From: Desulfobacteraceae bacterium
GTDB taxonomy: Bacteria > Desulfobacterota > Desulfobulbia > Desulfobulbales > Desulfobulbaceae
Assembly: GCA_022837185.1 (NCBI GenBank)
Contig: JALHJD010000116.1
Coordinates: forward strand, 1-8,771
Direction: 5' to 3'
Length of the DNA stretch: 8,771 nt
Of this stretch, positions 1 to 7,293 are shown piece after piece. The notes beneath the pieces were generated by a model. That model saw only the letters and a list, made by a program, of their open reading frames with translations, ran no database searches and had not been told where the DNA came from. Within the stretch, counting starts at the first letter, position 1. The number at the start of each line of letters is the position of its first letter. The position numbers and the translations under genes are program-made.

Positions 1-90
1 CAGAGTGTCCCATCCTCTACAGGGCTATAACTTTCGTGCACTCAAATGCCAGGTAAAATGCTCTTATTTTAATACTTGACTGGGCTATGA

Positions 91-275
91 GAGGTTGGGC
101 TGAGCTCGGGAAGCCCAACGTAAACGGTGGGAATTGTTGGGGTTCGTGAAACTCACCGCCAACCTACGCCCTTTCCCGGCGCAACCACCAGACTTTTCAA
201 CCTCCAAGCCGCTAGGCTTCAACCTCCAAGCTGCCGACTGCCAACTGCCAACTGCCGACTCCCGGCGATAGCCGG
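91..275. repeat. Composite hairpin repeat, copy 1
   Basis: First of two direct copies, offset 196 bp from the second. It starts with an imperfect inverted repeat (91-167): the left arm reads AGGTTGGGCTGAGCTCGGGA through GCCCAAC, and the right arm, read on the other strand, gives GTAGGTTGG...GTGAG...CACGAACCCCAAC. After a spacer come four heptamers, CTGCCGA, CTGCCAA, CTGCCAA, CTGCCGA (231-258). A small hairpin CCGGC-GATA-GCCGG (262-275) closes the unit. Bases 130-204 are identical to 326-400. Motifs of the TAGGTTGGG...CCCAAC type occur as dispersed REP-like or MITE-like elements in several bacterial groups (recalled knowledge). It encodes no protein. It might act as a transcription stop or RNA hairpin, but that is not shown here. 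Confidence 0.85.
231..258 (+). repeat. Heptamer tandem repeat CTGCC(A/G)A x4
   Basis: Four consecutive 7-bp units in the pattern CTGCCGA-CTGCCAA-CTGCCAA-CTGCCGA. The second composite repeat has only two and a partial unit at 427-446, so unit number varies between copies, as expected from slippage. No coding role is plausible. Confidence 0.8.
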
Positions 276-286
276 ACACATTTCCG

Positions 287-463
287 TAGGTTGGGCTGAG
301 CTCGCGAAGCCCAACGCAAGCGGTTGGAATTGTTGGGGTTCGTGAAACTCACCGCCAACCTACGCCCTTTCCCGGCGCAACCACCAGACTTTTCAACCTC
401 TAAGCCACCAGGCTTCAAACTCCAGACTGCCGACTGCCAACTGCAACTCCGGGCGCAGCCCGG
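287..463. repeat. Composite hairpin repeat, copy 2
   Basis: Second copy of the same unit. The inverted repeat spans 287-363, with the full TAGGTTGGGCTGAG left end and CCAACCTAC right end. The heptamer part is shorter than in copy 1: CTGCCGA (427-433), CTGCCAA (434-440) and a six-base CTGCAA. The closing hairpin is a perfect CCGGGC-GCA-GCCCGG (449-463), stronger than the CCGGC-GATA-GCCGG of copy 1. The different stem bases with pairing kept in both copies suggest that the structure, not the sequence, is conserved. The unit lies directly upstream of the efflux operon's control region. Confidence 0.85.
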
Positions 464-501
464 TATGGTACCAACTGACCTCTCTCTGTAATACCTGTAA
501 C

Positions 502-515
502 TCGACCACGGTCGA
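502..515. promoter_or_regulatory. Candidate TetR operator 1
   Basis: Perfect 14-bp palindrome TCGACC-AC-GGTCGA, just upstream of the putative -35 element. TetR/AcrR dimers bind palindromes of this kind, often beside their own gene. A second, imperfect version sits 52 bp downstream, close to five helical turns. Binding is inferred from position and symmetry. Confidence 0.5.
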
Positions 516-522
516 TTTTATC

Positions 523-551
523 TTGACGGTCCGGGCTCTGCCTGGTAAGAA
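523..551 (+). promoter_or_regulatory. Possible sigma-70-type promoter for the efflux operon
   Basis: TTGACG (523-528) matches the -35 consensus in five of six bases. Seventeen bases later comes TAAGAA (546-551), a poor -10 match (three of six). It lies 47 bp upstream of the repressor ATG and between the two palindromes at 502-515 and 554-567, which is where an autoregulated promoter would sit. The weak -10 keeps confidence low. Confidence 0.4.
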
Positions 552-553
552 AA

Positions 554-567
554 CCGACTGCGGTCGA
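554..567. promoter_or_regulatory. Candidate TetR operator 2
   Basis: CCGACTGCGGTCGA matches the upstream palindrome at 11 of 14 positions and keeps the CGAC...GGTCG symmetry. It would overlap the transcription start of the putative promoter, so occupancy there could block RNA polymerase directly. Confidence 0.45.
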
Positions 568-597
568 GATTAAACTGGACGTAAACAAAGAGACAAT

Positions 598-1230
598 ATG
601 ACCGGGAAAAGGGAAGCACGAAAAATACAGACCAGGGCGGCGATCATTGACGCCGCCCTTCATCTTTTCGGCAGGCAGGGATACGAAAACACGAGTATCG
701 ATCAACTGGCCCGGGCGGCCGGCATCGGCAAGGGCACGGTTTACACCTATTTCAAATCGAAAAGCGAGATTTTCCTCGGCTTCTGCGAGGAGCAGCTCTC
801 CTATGTCTACGGGGAACTGGCGGGAAAGTCCTGTCAGGACTCACCGCTCATCGAAAGCCTGTTGACCCTGTTCATGGGGGAATTCCGCTTTGTCAGCCGG
901 AACAGGGAGTTCGGCAGAATACTGATGCGGGAAACCGTTTTCCCCAAGGAACTGACCGTGGACCGGTCAGGCCCCCTCGACAGCAAATACATCGACATCC
1001 TGGTCCCCTTGTTTCGCCGGGCCCAACAGCGCGGCGAACTCCGCACCGACCTTGAGCTGACCCTGGTGGTCGGCCATTTTTACGCCCTGTACATCATGAC
1101 GGTTGGTGCCTGGTATATGGGCCGCCTGCTGACTGAAGAAGATGTGCGCATGGCCATGGAAGCTCTGTTCCAACAGGCCATGGAAGGGCTGGTGCCTGCA
1201 GAAAACCGGGGAGATGGCTGCCATGAATGA
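598..1230 (+). CDS. TetR/AcrR-family transcriptional repressor of the efflux operon
   Basis: Cytoplasmic DNA-binding regulator, 210 residues, normal for the family. Residues about 12-60 form the TetR_N helix-turn-helix domain: IIDAALHLFGRQGYENTSI, then LARAAGIGKGTVYTYFKSKS, the classic recognition-helix pattern ending in YxYFxSK. The rest is a variable, mainly helical ligand-binding and dimer domain, so the inducer cannot be read from sequence. The start at 598 has a weak purine-rich site (AAGAGA, about 5 bases upstream) and gives the expected short arm before the HTH. Its last codons overlap the adaptor gene by 8 bp, so it is very probably co-transcribed with the pump it regulates. Two palindromes upstream suggest autoregulation. 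Family assignment is firm; the target is inferred from context. Confidence 0.93.
   Translation: MTGKREARKIQTRAAIIDAALHLFGRQGYENTSIDQLARAAGIGKGTVYTYFKSKSEIFLGFCEEQLSYVYGELAGKSCQDSPLIESLLTLFMGEFRFVSRNREFGRILMRETVFPKELTVDRSGPLDSKYIDILVPLFRRAQQRGELRTDLELTLVVGHFYALYIMTVGAWYMGRLLTEEDVRMAMEALFQQAMEGLVPAENRGDGCHE
1208..1213 (+). promoter_or_regulatory. Ribosome binding site for the adaptor gene
   Basis: GGGGAG lies inside the end of the repressor gene, 9 bases before ATG 1223. It directly abuts an in-frame ATG at 1214, too close to serve it. This favours 1223 over 1214 and over the upstream in-frame ATG at 1142, which would add 27 unlikely residues from an overlapping frame. Confidence 0.6.
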
Positions 1231-2383
1231 ACAGCGCCGACACAACGACCCGCCGTCGCCCCTGCGCCTCGCCATCCTCCGCTTTGCCTTCCGCAACCTC
1301 CCCCGACTGGCGTTGCTTCTCCTTATCCTCCTCGCCATACTCCTTGCCGGAGTGATCGACCGGCAAAAGGCGCGGCTGGAACACGAAAAAGCCGCCGGCC
1401 GGGCCCAGGACGAGAAGGCGGTCAATGTCGTGCTCCTCGAAGTACAGCCGTCGATCATCGAGGATGCCGTCAATCTGCCCGGGGTCATGGAACCCTGGAT
1501 CAGGCTTGAGCTGCTGGCCAAGGTGCACGGTAGTATTTCCGAAGTTCTGGTACAGGAAGGCAGCGTCGTGCAGCAGGGCGACGTGCTGGCCAGAATCGAA
1601 GCGGATGACTATATCATCGCCCTTGATTCCGCCAAAGCCGCCTACAAGCGCGCCAAAGCCGATTATGAACGAAAAAAGACCATGTTGAGCAAAAAAACGG
1701 TTTCCCAGGCCGACCTCGAGCTCAGCGAATCCGAAATGCTCACGGCCAGAGCGGCCATGGATAATGCGGAGCTCCAGCTTTCCCGCTGTACGATAACCGC
1801 CCCGATCAGCGGGGTCATCAGGAGACTGGACGCCAAGATCGGTTTGCTGCTGAGCATCGCCGATCCCGTAGCCGAAATATTGCAGATCGACCGGCTCAAG
1901 GCAGTTGTCGGCATCCCCGAGTCCGATGTCGACGCGGTGCGAAAGCTTTCCGAGGTGGGGATGACCATCCAGGCCCTTGCCGACCTTGAGGCAACCGGAA
2001 AAAAATACTTCTTTTCCCCCGCTCCGGAAACCACCGCCCGCCTTTACCGCCTGGAGCTTGAAATAGAAAACCCCGACGGGAGCATCCTGCCGGGCATGTT
2101 TTTCCGGGCCCATGTGCTGAAAAAAACGGTCAGGGACGCAATCACCGTCCCCATTTACAGCGTTATCACCCGCAACGACGAACAGTTTGTCTTTGTCGTC
2201 AGGGATCAGACGGTTCATAAGCAGCCGGTGGAAATGGGGATTCTCGAACAATGGCGGGTCCAGATCACCGATGGGCTGCAGACCGGCGACATGGTCGTGG
2301 TCGAAGGGCACCGTGACATCGAGGAAGGCCAGCAGGTCAATGTCGTCCGCGTCATAACCGATCCTGCCGGCCCGCCGTTATGA
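1223..2383 (+). CDS. RND efflux periplasmic adaptor subunit (HlyD/AcrA-type membrane fusion protein)
   Basis: Links the inner-membrane RND pump to an outer-membrane channel. With the start at 1223 it has 386 residues, typical for AcrA-like adaptors. Residues about 29-45 form one hydrophobic helix (LALLLLILLAILLAGVI). There is no lipobox cysteine, so it is probably anchored by this uncleaved helix rather than by lipid. Then come: first half of the lipoyl-like domain (about 95-130, with VxEGSVVQQGDVLARIE), alpha-helical hairpin (about 131-187, Lys/Ala/Glu-rich), second lipoyl half with TAPISGVIRR (192-201), beta-barrel (about 225-305) and a membrane-proximal domain to the end. The start overlaps the repressor by 8 bp and its stop overlaps the pump's ATG (ATGA), so translation is probably coupled. 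Function is confident; the transported compounds are unknown. Confidence 0.92.
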   Translation: MNEQRRHNDPPSPLRLAILRFAFRNLPRLALLLLILLAILLAGVIDRQKARLEHEKAAGRAQDEKAVNVVLLEVQPSIIEDAVNLPGVMEPWIRLELLAKVHGSISEVLVQEGSVVQQGDVLARIEADDYIIALDSAKAAYKRAKADYERKKTMLSKKTVSQADLELSESEMLTARAAMDNAELQLSRCTITAPISGVIRRLDAKIGLLLSIADPVAEILQIDRLKAVVGIPESDVDAVRKLSEVGMTIQALADLEATGKKYFFSPAPETTARLYRLELEIENPDGSILPGMFFRAHVLKKTVRDAITVPIYSVITRNDEQFVFVVRDQTVHKQPVEMGILEQWRVQITDGLQTGDMVVVEGHRDIEEGQQVNVVRVITDPAGPPL

Positions 2384-5300
2384 TCGTTTCCGATACCGCC
2401 GTCAGAAACAGTATTGCCGTTGTTGTCCTGGCCGTGCTGATTCTTGTCTTCGGCACATACTGCTACAGGGCCTTACCCCGCGAAAGCGAGCCCGACGTCA
2501 CCATTCCCAATGTCTTTGTGTCCACCGAGTACCGGGGTGTCTCGTCGGCGGATATCGAGACTTCCATCACCGTCGAAATAGAAAAAAAACTGAAGGGTCT
2601 GGACGGACTGAAAAAAATCCAGTCGGTCAGTTCCGAGGGCCTCTCCTCCATCAACATCGAATTTGTCACCGGAACCGATATCGACAAGGCCCTGCAGGAC
2701 GTCAAGGACAAGGTTGACGAATCCATGAATGAACTGCCCAGTGACCTGGATGAGGATCCGAGGGTTTTTGAGGTCAATTTTTCCGAACTCCCCGTGGTGG
2801 TCTTTTCCCTGTCCGGAACCTGCGGGCTGCCCTGCCTCAAGCAGCTTGCCGACGACCTGGAGGACGATATCGAAGCCATCCCCGGAGTCCTGGAGGTCGA
2901 TGTCACCGGCGGGCTGGAGCGGGAGATCAGGGTAGAGGTCTTTCCGGAAAAACTTGCCTACTACGGCCTGACCATCAATTCCCTGGAACAGGTCCTCATC
3001 GATGAAAACAGGAACACTTCCGGTGGTTCCTTCAGACTGGGTCAGGGCCGTTTCCTGCTCAGGGTGCCGGGCGAATTCAAATCACCCGATGAAATGTTCG
3101 GGCTGGTCGTAGGGACCCACGACGGCGAGCCCGTCTATGTCAAGGACGTCGCCCAGGTCAGGGACAGCTTCAAGGAAGAGACCAGCCGCTCCCGCCTGGA
3201 CGGCAGGGAAGCCGTCAATATCGCGGTCAAAAAGCGATCGGGGGAAAACATCATCGCCATTACCGGCGAGGTAGACCGAGTCATCGAAAAGAACAGGCCG
3301 TCCTGGCCGACGGGGACCGAAATAACCAAGGTCATGGATAAAGCCAAGGATATCAGGCACATGGTTGCTGACCTGGAGAACAACATCCTGTCCGGACTAA
3401 CGCTGGTGGTGCTGGTCATATTCTTCGCCATGGGCATGCGCAACGCCATCCTTGTCAGCCTGGCCATCCCCTTCTCCATGCTGCTGTCCTTCACGGTGCT
3501 GTACATCATGGGCGTCACCCTGAACATGGTCGTCCTGTTCAGCCTTACCCTGGCGCTCGGCATGCTGGTGGACAACGCCATTGTCATCATTGAGAATATT
3601 TACCGGTTCATGGAGCAGGGCGCCACGCGCGTCGAGGCCGCCATGAAGGCGACCTCGGAAGTCGCCTACCCGGTTATCGGATCCACCATGACCACCCTGG
3701 CCGCCTTTTCTCCCATGCTCTTCTGGCCCGGCATAATGGGTGAATTCATGAGCTATCTGCCCCTGACCCTGATTGTCACCCTCTCCTCGAGCCTGTTCGT
3801 GGCGTTGGTGATCAATCCGGCCCTGGCGTCCCTGTTTGCCAGGGTGAAACAAACGGGACGGGATGGAAGAGAGCCCTCTGCCGGCCCGGCGGACTCCTTC
3901 GAACAGCCAGTCCGCATCGAGGGTCCTCTGCTGACCCGGTACATCGGCGTCCTCGATTTTTCACTCCGGCACCCCATCGTCATCCTGGGCACCGCCGTCG
4001 CCGTCCTGGTCCTTATGGTCCAGGGTTGGCTGCTGGCCGTCGGCCTGCAGAAACCGGTGGAATTCTTTCCCGATATTGATCCCAAGGGATTGTATGTCAA
4101 CCTCGATGTCCCCGAAGGGGCCGACATGGATTACATCGACCGCATCCTGCAGCGCATTGAAACGGCTGTCGCCGGCGGCAGCCGGACAGCGGATGCCGGC
4201 TATGACCATACCTGGGAAGAATACCGGCGGACCATGGAGGCCAAACTCCATGTCTCGGCCACGGACACGGAATATTATGGCCCCAGCGACCTGCCGAACA
4301 TCACCAACATCTACATGAAGGGAGTTGTCTCCGCCGGACCGGGCAGCGCTTTTGACCCCAATGCCCCCAATCATATCGGTGTCCGGTTCCTCGACCTCGA
4401 GGAGCGCAAACGTTCGACCCATGACACCGTGGAAGACATCAGGGAACGGATCCGCGACATCGCCGGCGGCAAGATCACCATCGCCAGACAGGAGGAAGGC
4501 CCCCCCACCGGTGCGCCGATCAATATAGAAATAGCCGGGGACAATTTCACCGTCCTCGGCGAGCTTGCCGCCAAAGTCAAAAATATCATCGCCCGCATCC
4601 CCCACGTGATGGATGTCCGGGACGATTTCAACGAGGGCACCCCTTCGGTCCAGATCCTGGTGGACCGGCAGAAGGCCGCTCTCTTCGGACTCTCCACCAA
4701 CATGATCGGCTTCGCCCTCAAGACCGCCTACAACGGTCTCGAGGTGTCCACCTACCGCGAGGGCAACGATGATTATGACATCACCGTCCAATTGCGGGAA
4801 TCCGACCGGAAAATGACCGACATCCTCCACGAACTGATGATCCCCGCTCCCTCCGGAGAATTGGTTCCCCTCTCGACCCTGGCCCAATTCCGCTTTGCCG
4901 GCTCCATCGGCGATATCGTTCGGATCAACAACGAACGGGTGGTCACAGTCAAGGCCAATGTCGACGAAATGAAGGTCCCGGGCCCCGTCGCCCGGGCTCA
5001 GGCGGAGGAGATCCTGGCCGATTTGCCTCTGCCTCCCGGCTACAGCATCAAATTCACCGGTGAATTTGAGTTTCAGCAGGAAGCGGAGGAGTTTCTCTCC
5101 AAGGCCTTTCTTGTCGCCCTGCTGCTGATCTTCCTGATCCTGGTGACCATGTTCAATTCGGTCGGCCAGCCCTTTATCATCATGACTTCGGTGATCCTGT
5201 CCCTGGGCGGCGCCTTTCTTGGCCTGATGCTGTTCCGCCAGCCGTTCGGCATCATCATGACCGGAGTCGGGATCATCTCCCTTGCCGGCGTGGTGGTCAA

Positions 5301-5703
5301 CAATGCGATCGTTCTGCTCGACTACACCAATAAATTAATGGCCAGGGGGTATGCGCTCCGGGAAGCGGTGCTTGCAGGGGGAGCGACACGGCTGCGGCCC
5401 GTCATCCTGACGGCGGTGACAACGATCCTCGGCCTTATCCCCATGGTTACCGGCGTTTCCTTTGACTTTCACAGGATGGCGATTTCCTGGGTCAGCGAAT
5501 CGAGCCAGTGGTGGCGTTCCATGGCCGTGGTGGTGATATTCGGCCTGGTTGTCGCCACTTTTCTCACCCTGGTGGTGATCCCCACCCTGTACTCCCTGCA
5601 AAAACGGTCCATTGAACAGTACCGGCGGATTGTCCGGCGATTGGGGGATCAGTACCGGGGCCTCTACGAAAAACTTGCCGGCGAACCCCTTGACCGGCAA
5701 TGA
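2380..5703 (+). CDS. RND-family efflux pump, AcrB/HAE-1-like permease
   Basis: Inner-membrane, proton-driven pump of 1107 residues, about 60 longer than AcrB. Architecture is canonical: TM1 (about 11-28), a first periplasmic porter/docking loop to about 335, TM2-TM6 (338-485), a cytosolic linker, TM7 (533-555), a second periplasmic loop to about 905, and TM8-TM12 (906-1072). TM4 carries GMLVDNAIVIIEN: D398 aligns with AcrB D407, while D408 is replaced by N399. TM10 has VVVNNAIVLLD: AcrB K940 is replaced by N974. In TM11, R1004 and T1011 match AcrB R971 and T978. This VDN/VNN pattern occurs in other RND branches, so it need not mean inactivity. Heavy-metal pumps (CusA type) have a different TM4 motif. 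No clear ribosome site precedes the ATG; it overlaps the adaptor's stop (ATGA), suggesting translational coupling. No outer-membrane factor gene follows. Substrate is unknown. Confidence 0.93.
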   Translation: MIVSDTAVRNSIAVVVLAVLILVFGTYCYRALPRESEPDVTIPNVFVSTEYRGVSSADIETSITVEIEKKLKGLDGLKKIQSVSSEGLSSINIEFVTGTDIDKALQDVKDKVDESMNELPSDLDEDPRVFEVNFSELPVVVFSLSGTCGLPCLKQLADDLEDDIEAIPGVLEVDVTGGLEREIRVEVFPEKLAYYGLTINSLEQVLIDENRNTSGGSFRLGQGRFLLRVPGEFKSPDEMFGLVVGTHDGEPVYVKDVAQVRDSFKEETSRSRLDGREAVNIAVKKRSGENIIAITGEVDRVIEKNRPSWPTGTEITKVMDKAKDIRHMVADLENNILSGLTLVVLVIFFAMGMRNAILVSLAIPFSMLLSFTVLYIMGVTLNMVVLFSLTLALGMLVDNAIVIIENIYRFMEQGATRVEAAMKATSEVAYPVIGSTMTTLAAFSPMLFWPGIMGEFMSYLPLTLIVTLSSSLFVALVINPALASLFARVKQTGRDGREPSAGPADSFEQPVRIEGPLLTRYIGVLDFSLRHPIVILGTAVAVLVLMVQGWLLAVGLQKPVEFFPDIDPKGLYVNLDVPEGADMDYIDRILQRIETAVAGGSRTADAGYDHTWEEYRRTMEAKLHVSATDTEYYGPSDLPNITNIYMKGVVSAGPGSAFDPNAPNHIGVRFLDLEERKRSTHDTVEDIRERIRDIAGGKITIARQEEGPPTGAPINIEIAGDNFTVLGELAAKVKNIIARIPHVMDVRDDFNEGTPSVQILVDRQKAALFGLSTNMIGFALKTAYNGLEVSTYREGNDDYDITVQLRESDRKMTDILHELMIPAPSGELVPLSTLAQFRFAGSIGDIVRINNERVVTVKANVDEMKVPGPVARAQAEEILADLPLPPGYSIKFTGEFEFQQEAEEFLSKAFLVALLLIFLILVTMFNSVGQPFIIMTSVILSLGGAFLGLMLFRQPFGIIMTGVGIISLAGVVVNNAIVLLDYTNKLMARGYALREAVLAGGATRLRPVILTAVTTILGLIPMVTGVSFDFHRMAISWVSESSQWWRSMAVVVIFGLVVATFLTLVVIPTLYSLQKRSIEQYRRIVRRLGDQYRGLYEKLAGEPLDRQ

Positions 5704-5858
5704 GACGGATGGGCAAATTTTCAATATCTTTCTCGGCCCGCCTGTTGTATCCTGGCGGGAGGACGCAAAGATCTGCGCCCCGTCCGACTCCGGGCCTGCC
5801 GCCCCCAGTCGGGTCGTGCCCCGTTGACCGACCATTGAAAAAAAACTGAACGAGACCC
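5704..5858 (+). other. Intergenic region after the pump gene
   Basis: A 155-bp gap with no convincing gene. It contains an inverted repeat CCCGCC (5737-5742) / GGCGGG (5754-5759) with an 11-base loop but no following T-run, so it is not a convincing intrinsic terminator. Near the end, CGTTGACCG (5822-5830) followed by TTGAAAA (5835-5841) resembles the sequence before the hydrolase gene. TTGACC could be a -35 element, but I see no good -10. The next gene may be co-transcribed with the efflux operon or have its own promoter. Confidence 0.5.
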
Positions 5859-7130
5859 ATGGTTAGTGCCGCATTCATCCTGAACCAACATTTCATCGAC
5901 GACCTCTGGAACAGGATCAACGCTCTTGACAGCGCCTTTACGCCCTTCGAGGTCTTCGACACATCTCCCCCCAGGGGAGTCGTCCCGTCCAAGGAGCACC
6001 TGGCTTCTCTCATCGACGCCGTGTTCTGGACCAGCTATGAGAAAGAGGAAGGGACGGCGGTATCGGTCTCCCTTATTTTCCGCAAACCTGAGCAGGGGGC
6101 CGACACATTCTGTTTCGACAAGCCCATCCCGCTGTCACCGAAAAGCCTGGTCAAGCTGGGTCCCGCGCTGGAAAATCCCCGGGCCCACATCAGCGTCTGG
6201 CCTGATGAGCAGGGGTTTCTCAAGGTCTGGGGCTTCAGAACCGGTTCCGATGAATTCATCACCTATGATTTATGGGTCCAGGGGTTGGGTCCGGGATGCG
6301 TTCTAATCACCTTCGGCGGGAAAAGCCTGGCCGCCCTGATCGAAAGCAAGGCGGTTTTTGTCGATACCGGCATCCTCATGAAAGCGATCCTGCCCAAGAT
6401 CACCCACGGCGAGGCACGCGGCAGAGCGGACCTGGAGTCGGTCATCAGGTACAACTCGCTGCTGTTCATAGCCCAGGCCATGCGCTCCCACGGTCACGGC
6501 GGTACGGTACTGATTGTGCCGGAAGGGAGCGATTGGCAGCAGTCCATCAGGCACCCGGTCCCCTACACGGGCGGCGCCAGTTTTCTCGACACCTCCCTGG
6601 AAAATCTGCAGGCCCCGTCGGGCCAACTGAAGAGCCAGAAAGGTTTTTTTGATTTCATCAAGAAAGCCTTTGCCAAACGGCATGACAAATCCGCCCTGCA
6701 GAGAGAAAAAATCAAGCAGCAGTGCAGCCGCATTGCCCGACTGACGGCTGTTGACGGAGCGCTGGTGATGACGCCCGACCGGTACACCTACTGTTTCGGG
6801 GCCAAGATCGAGGCCATCGAGCCAACGCCGTCCGCCTTTGAACTCCAGGCCCTGAAACCGATCGAAGGATACCCGAAAACATCGCTCAATTTTTCCGACC
6901 TGGGCGGTACCCGCCATCTGTCCGCGGCCCAGTTCGCTCACGACCAGCCCGAGGCAATCGCCCTTGTCGCCTCCCAGGACGGAGATGTCACCTTCTTTAC
7001 CCAGGAGGCGGAAACGGGAGATCTCATGGCGATCCAGCAGGCGGAACTCGCCCTCCTGCATGAAGGCCTGAGCGGGGCTTTGTGGAATATTTCCCTCATG
7101 AGCAGGATGGAAGAATTGAAAAATGAGTGA
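5859..7130 (+). CDS. DisA-N-like (probable DACNV-type) nucleotide-sensor domain protein
   Basis: A soluble 423-residue protein with no signal peptide or membrane helix. The N-terminal half (about 1-165) is a conserved-looking domain with LVKLGPALENPRAHISVWPD (98-116) followed by LKVWGF (121-126). The C-terminal half has diadenylate cyclase (DisA-N) landmarks: GHGGTVLIVPEG (212-223), DGA at 299-301, GTRH at 350-353 and VASQDG at 370-375. True c-di-AMP synthases carry DGA and RHR; here RHR is RHL (352-354) and the usual acidic residue after VS(E) is glutamine (373). Family knowledge, as I recall it, includes DACNV domains: DisA-N relatives predicted to sense nucleotides rather than make them. 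That fits best, but weak cyclase activity cannot be excluded. The start at 5859 has only a weak GAG upstream. A basic, charged stretch (about 266-290, KKAFAKRHDK...QREKIKQQ) separates the halves. It lies between the pump operon and a hydrolase, with no proven link to either. Confidence 0.7.
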   Translation: MVSAAFILNQHFIDDLWNRINALDSAFTPFEVFDTSPPRGVVPSKEHLASLIDAVFWTSYEKEEGTAVSVSLIFRKPEQGADTFCFDKPIPLSPKSLVKLGPALENPRAHISVWPDEQGFLKVWGFRTGSDEFITYDLWVQGLGPGCVLITFGGKSLAALIESKAVFVDTGILMKAILPKITHGEARGRADLESVIRYNSLLFIAQAMRSHGHGGTVLIVPEGSDWQQSIRHPVPYTGGASFLDTSLENLQAPSGQLKSQKGFFDFIKKAFAKRHDKSALQREKIKQQCSRIARLTAVDGALVMTPDRYTYCFGAKIEAIEPTPSAFELQALKPIEGYPKTSLNFSDLGGTRHLSAAQFAHDQPEAIALVASQDGDVTFFTQEAETGDLMAIQQAELALLHEGLSGALWNISLMSRMEELKNE

Positions 7131-7293
7131 ACCGTTCCCGCCGTTACCAAGGCACACGGGCAGCCTCCGGACCGGATGCTGTTTAATTGCCACCGTCAGC
7201 GCCCATTGGATCGTTGACCGTTTGTGCCTGAACGGTTGAAAATGAATGCACCGTCTTCCTGCCCGTGCCTTCTCACGGTTGACAAAGGCATGC
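7131..7293 (+). other. Intergenic region before the hydrolase gene
   Basis: A gap of about 163 bp. It holds an inverted repeat ACCGTT (7217-7222) / AACGGT (7231-7236) with an 8-base loop and no T-run, inside a segment that starts with CGTTGACCG and ends with TTGAAAA. A perfect TTGACA (7279-7284) is followed 17 bases later by TAGTGT (7302-7307), a weak -10 match. If used, that promoter would start at about 7314 and give a nearly leaderless message from the ATG at 7315. I rate this as possible only. Confidence 0.35.

Noticed and set aside
127..418. Short open frames on both strands inside the composite repeats
   Set aside because: They repeat with the DNA repeat and their translations just reflect hairpin and heptamer sequence; no ribosome sites.
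91..463. CRISPR array
   Set aside because: Only two long copies, no short regular repeats with unique spacers, and no cas genes.
1142..1222. Upstream in-frame ATG of the adaptor as its true start
   Set aside because: It would add 27 Trp/Cys-rich residues read from the repressor gene in another frame. ATG 1223 has GGGGAG at good spacing and gives a normal N-terminal anchor.
1094..2311. Long minus-strand open frame (405 codons) opposite the adaptor gene
   Set aside because: Its translation is rich in Gly, His and Asp with no family motif, as expected for the antisense of GC-rich coding DNA. The + strand has a clear adaptor protein here.
3961..4887. Minus-strand open frame (308 codons) opposite the pump gene
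   Set aside because: Low-complexity Gly/Asp/Val-rich translation without domains; the + strand pump is continuous through it.
5737..5759. Intrinsic terminator after the pump gene
   Set aside because: The stem is only 6 bp with an 11-base loop and no T-run on either side.
5612..5827. Small + strand gene spanning the pump's end and the gap
   Set aside because: Most of it overlaps the pump gene in another frame, and the translation shows no motif or ribosome site.
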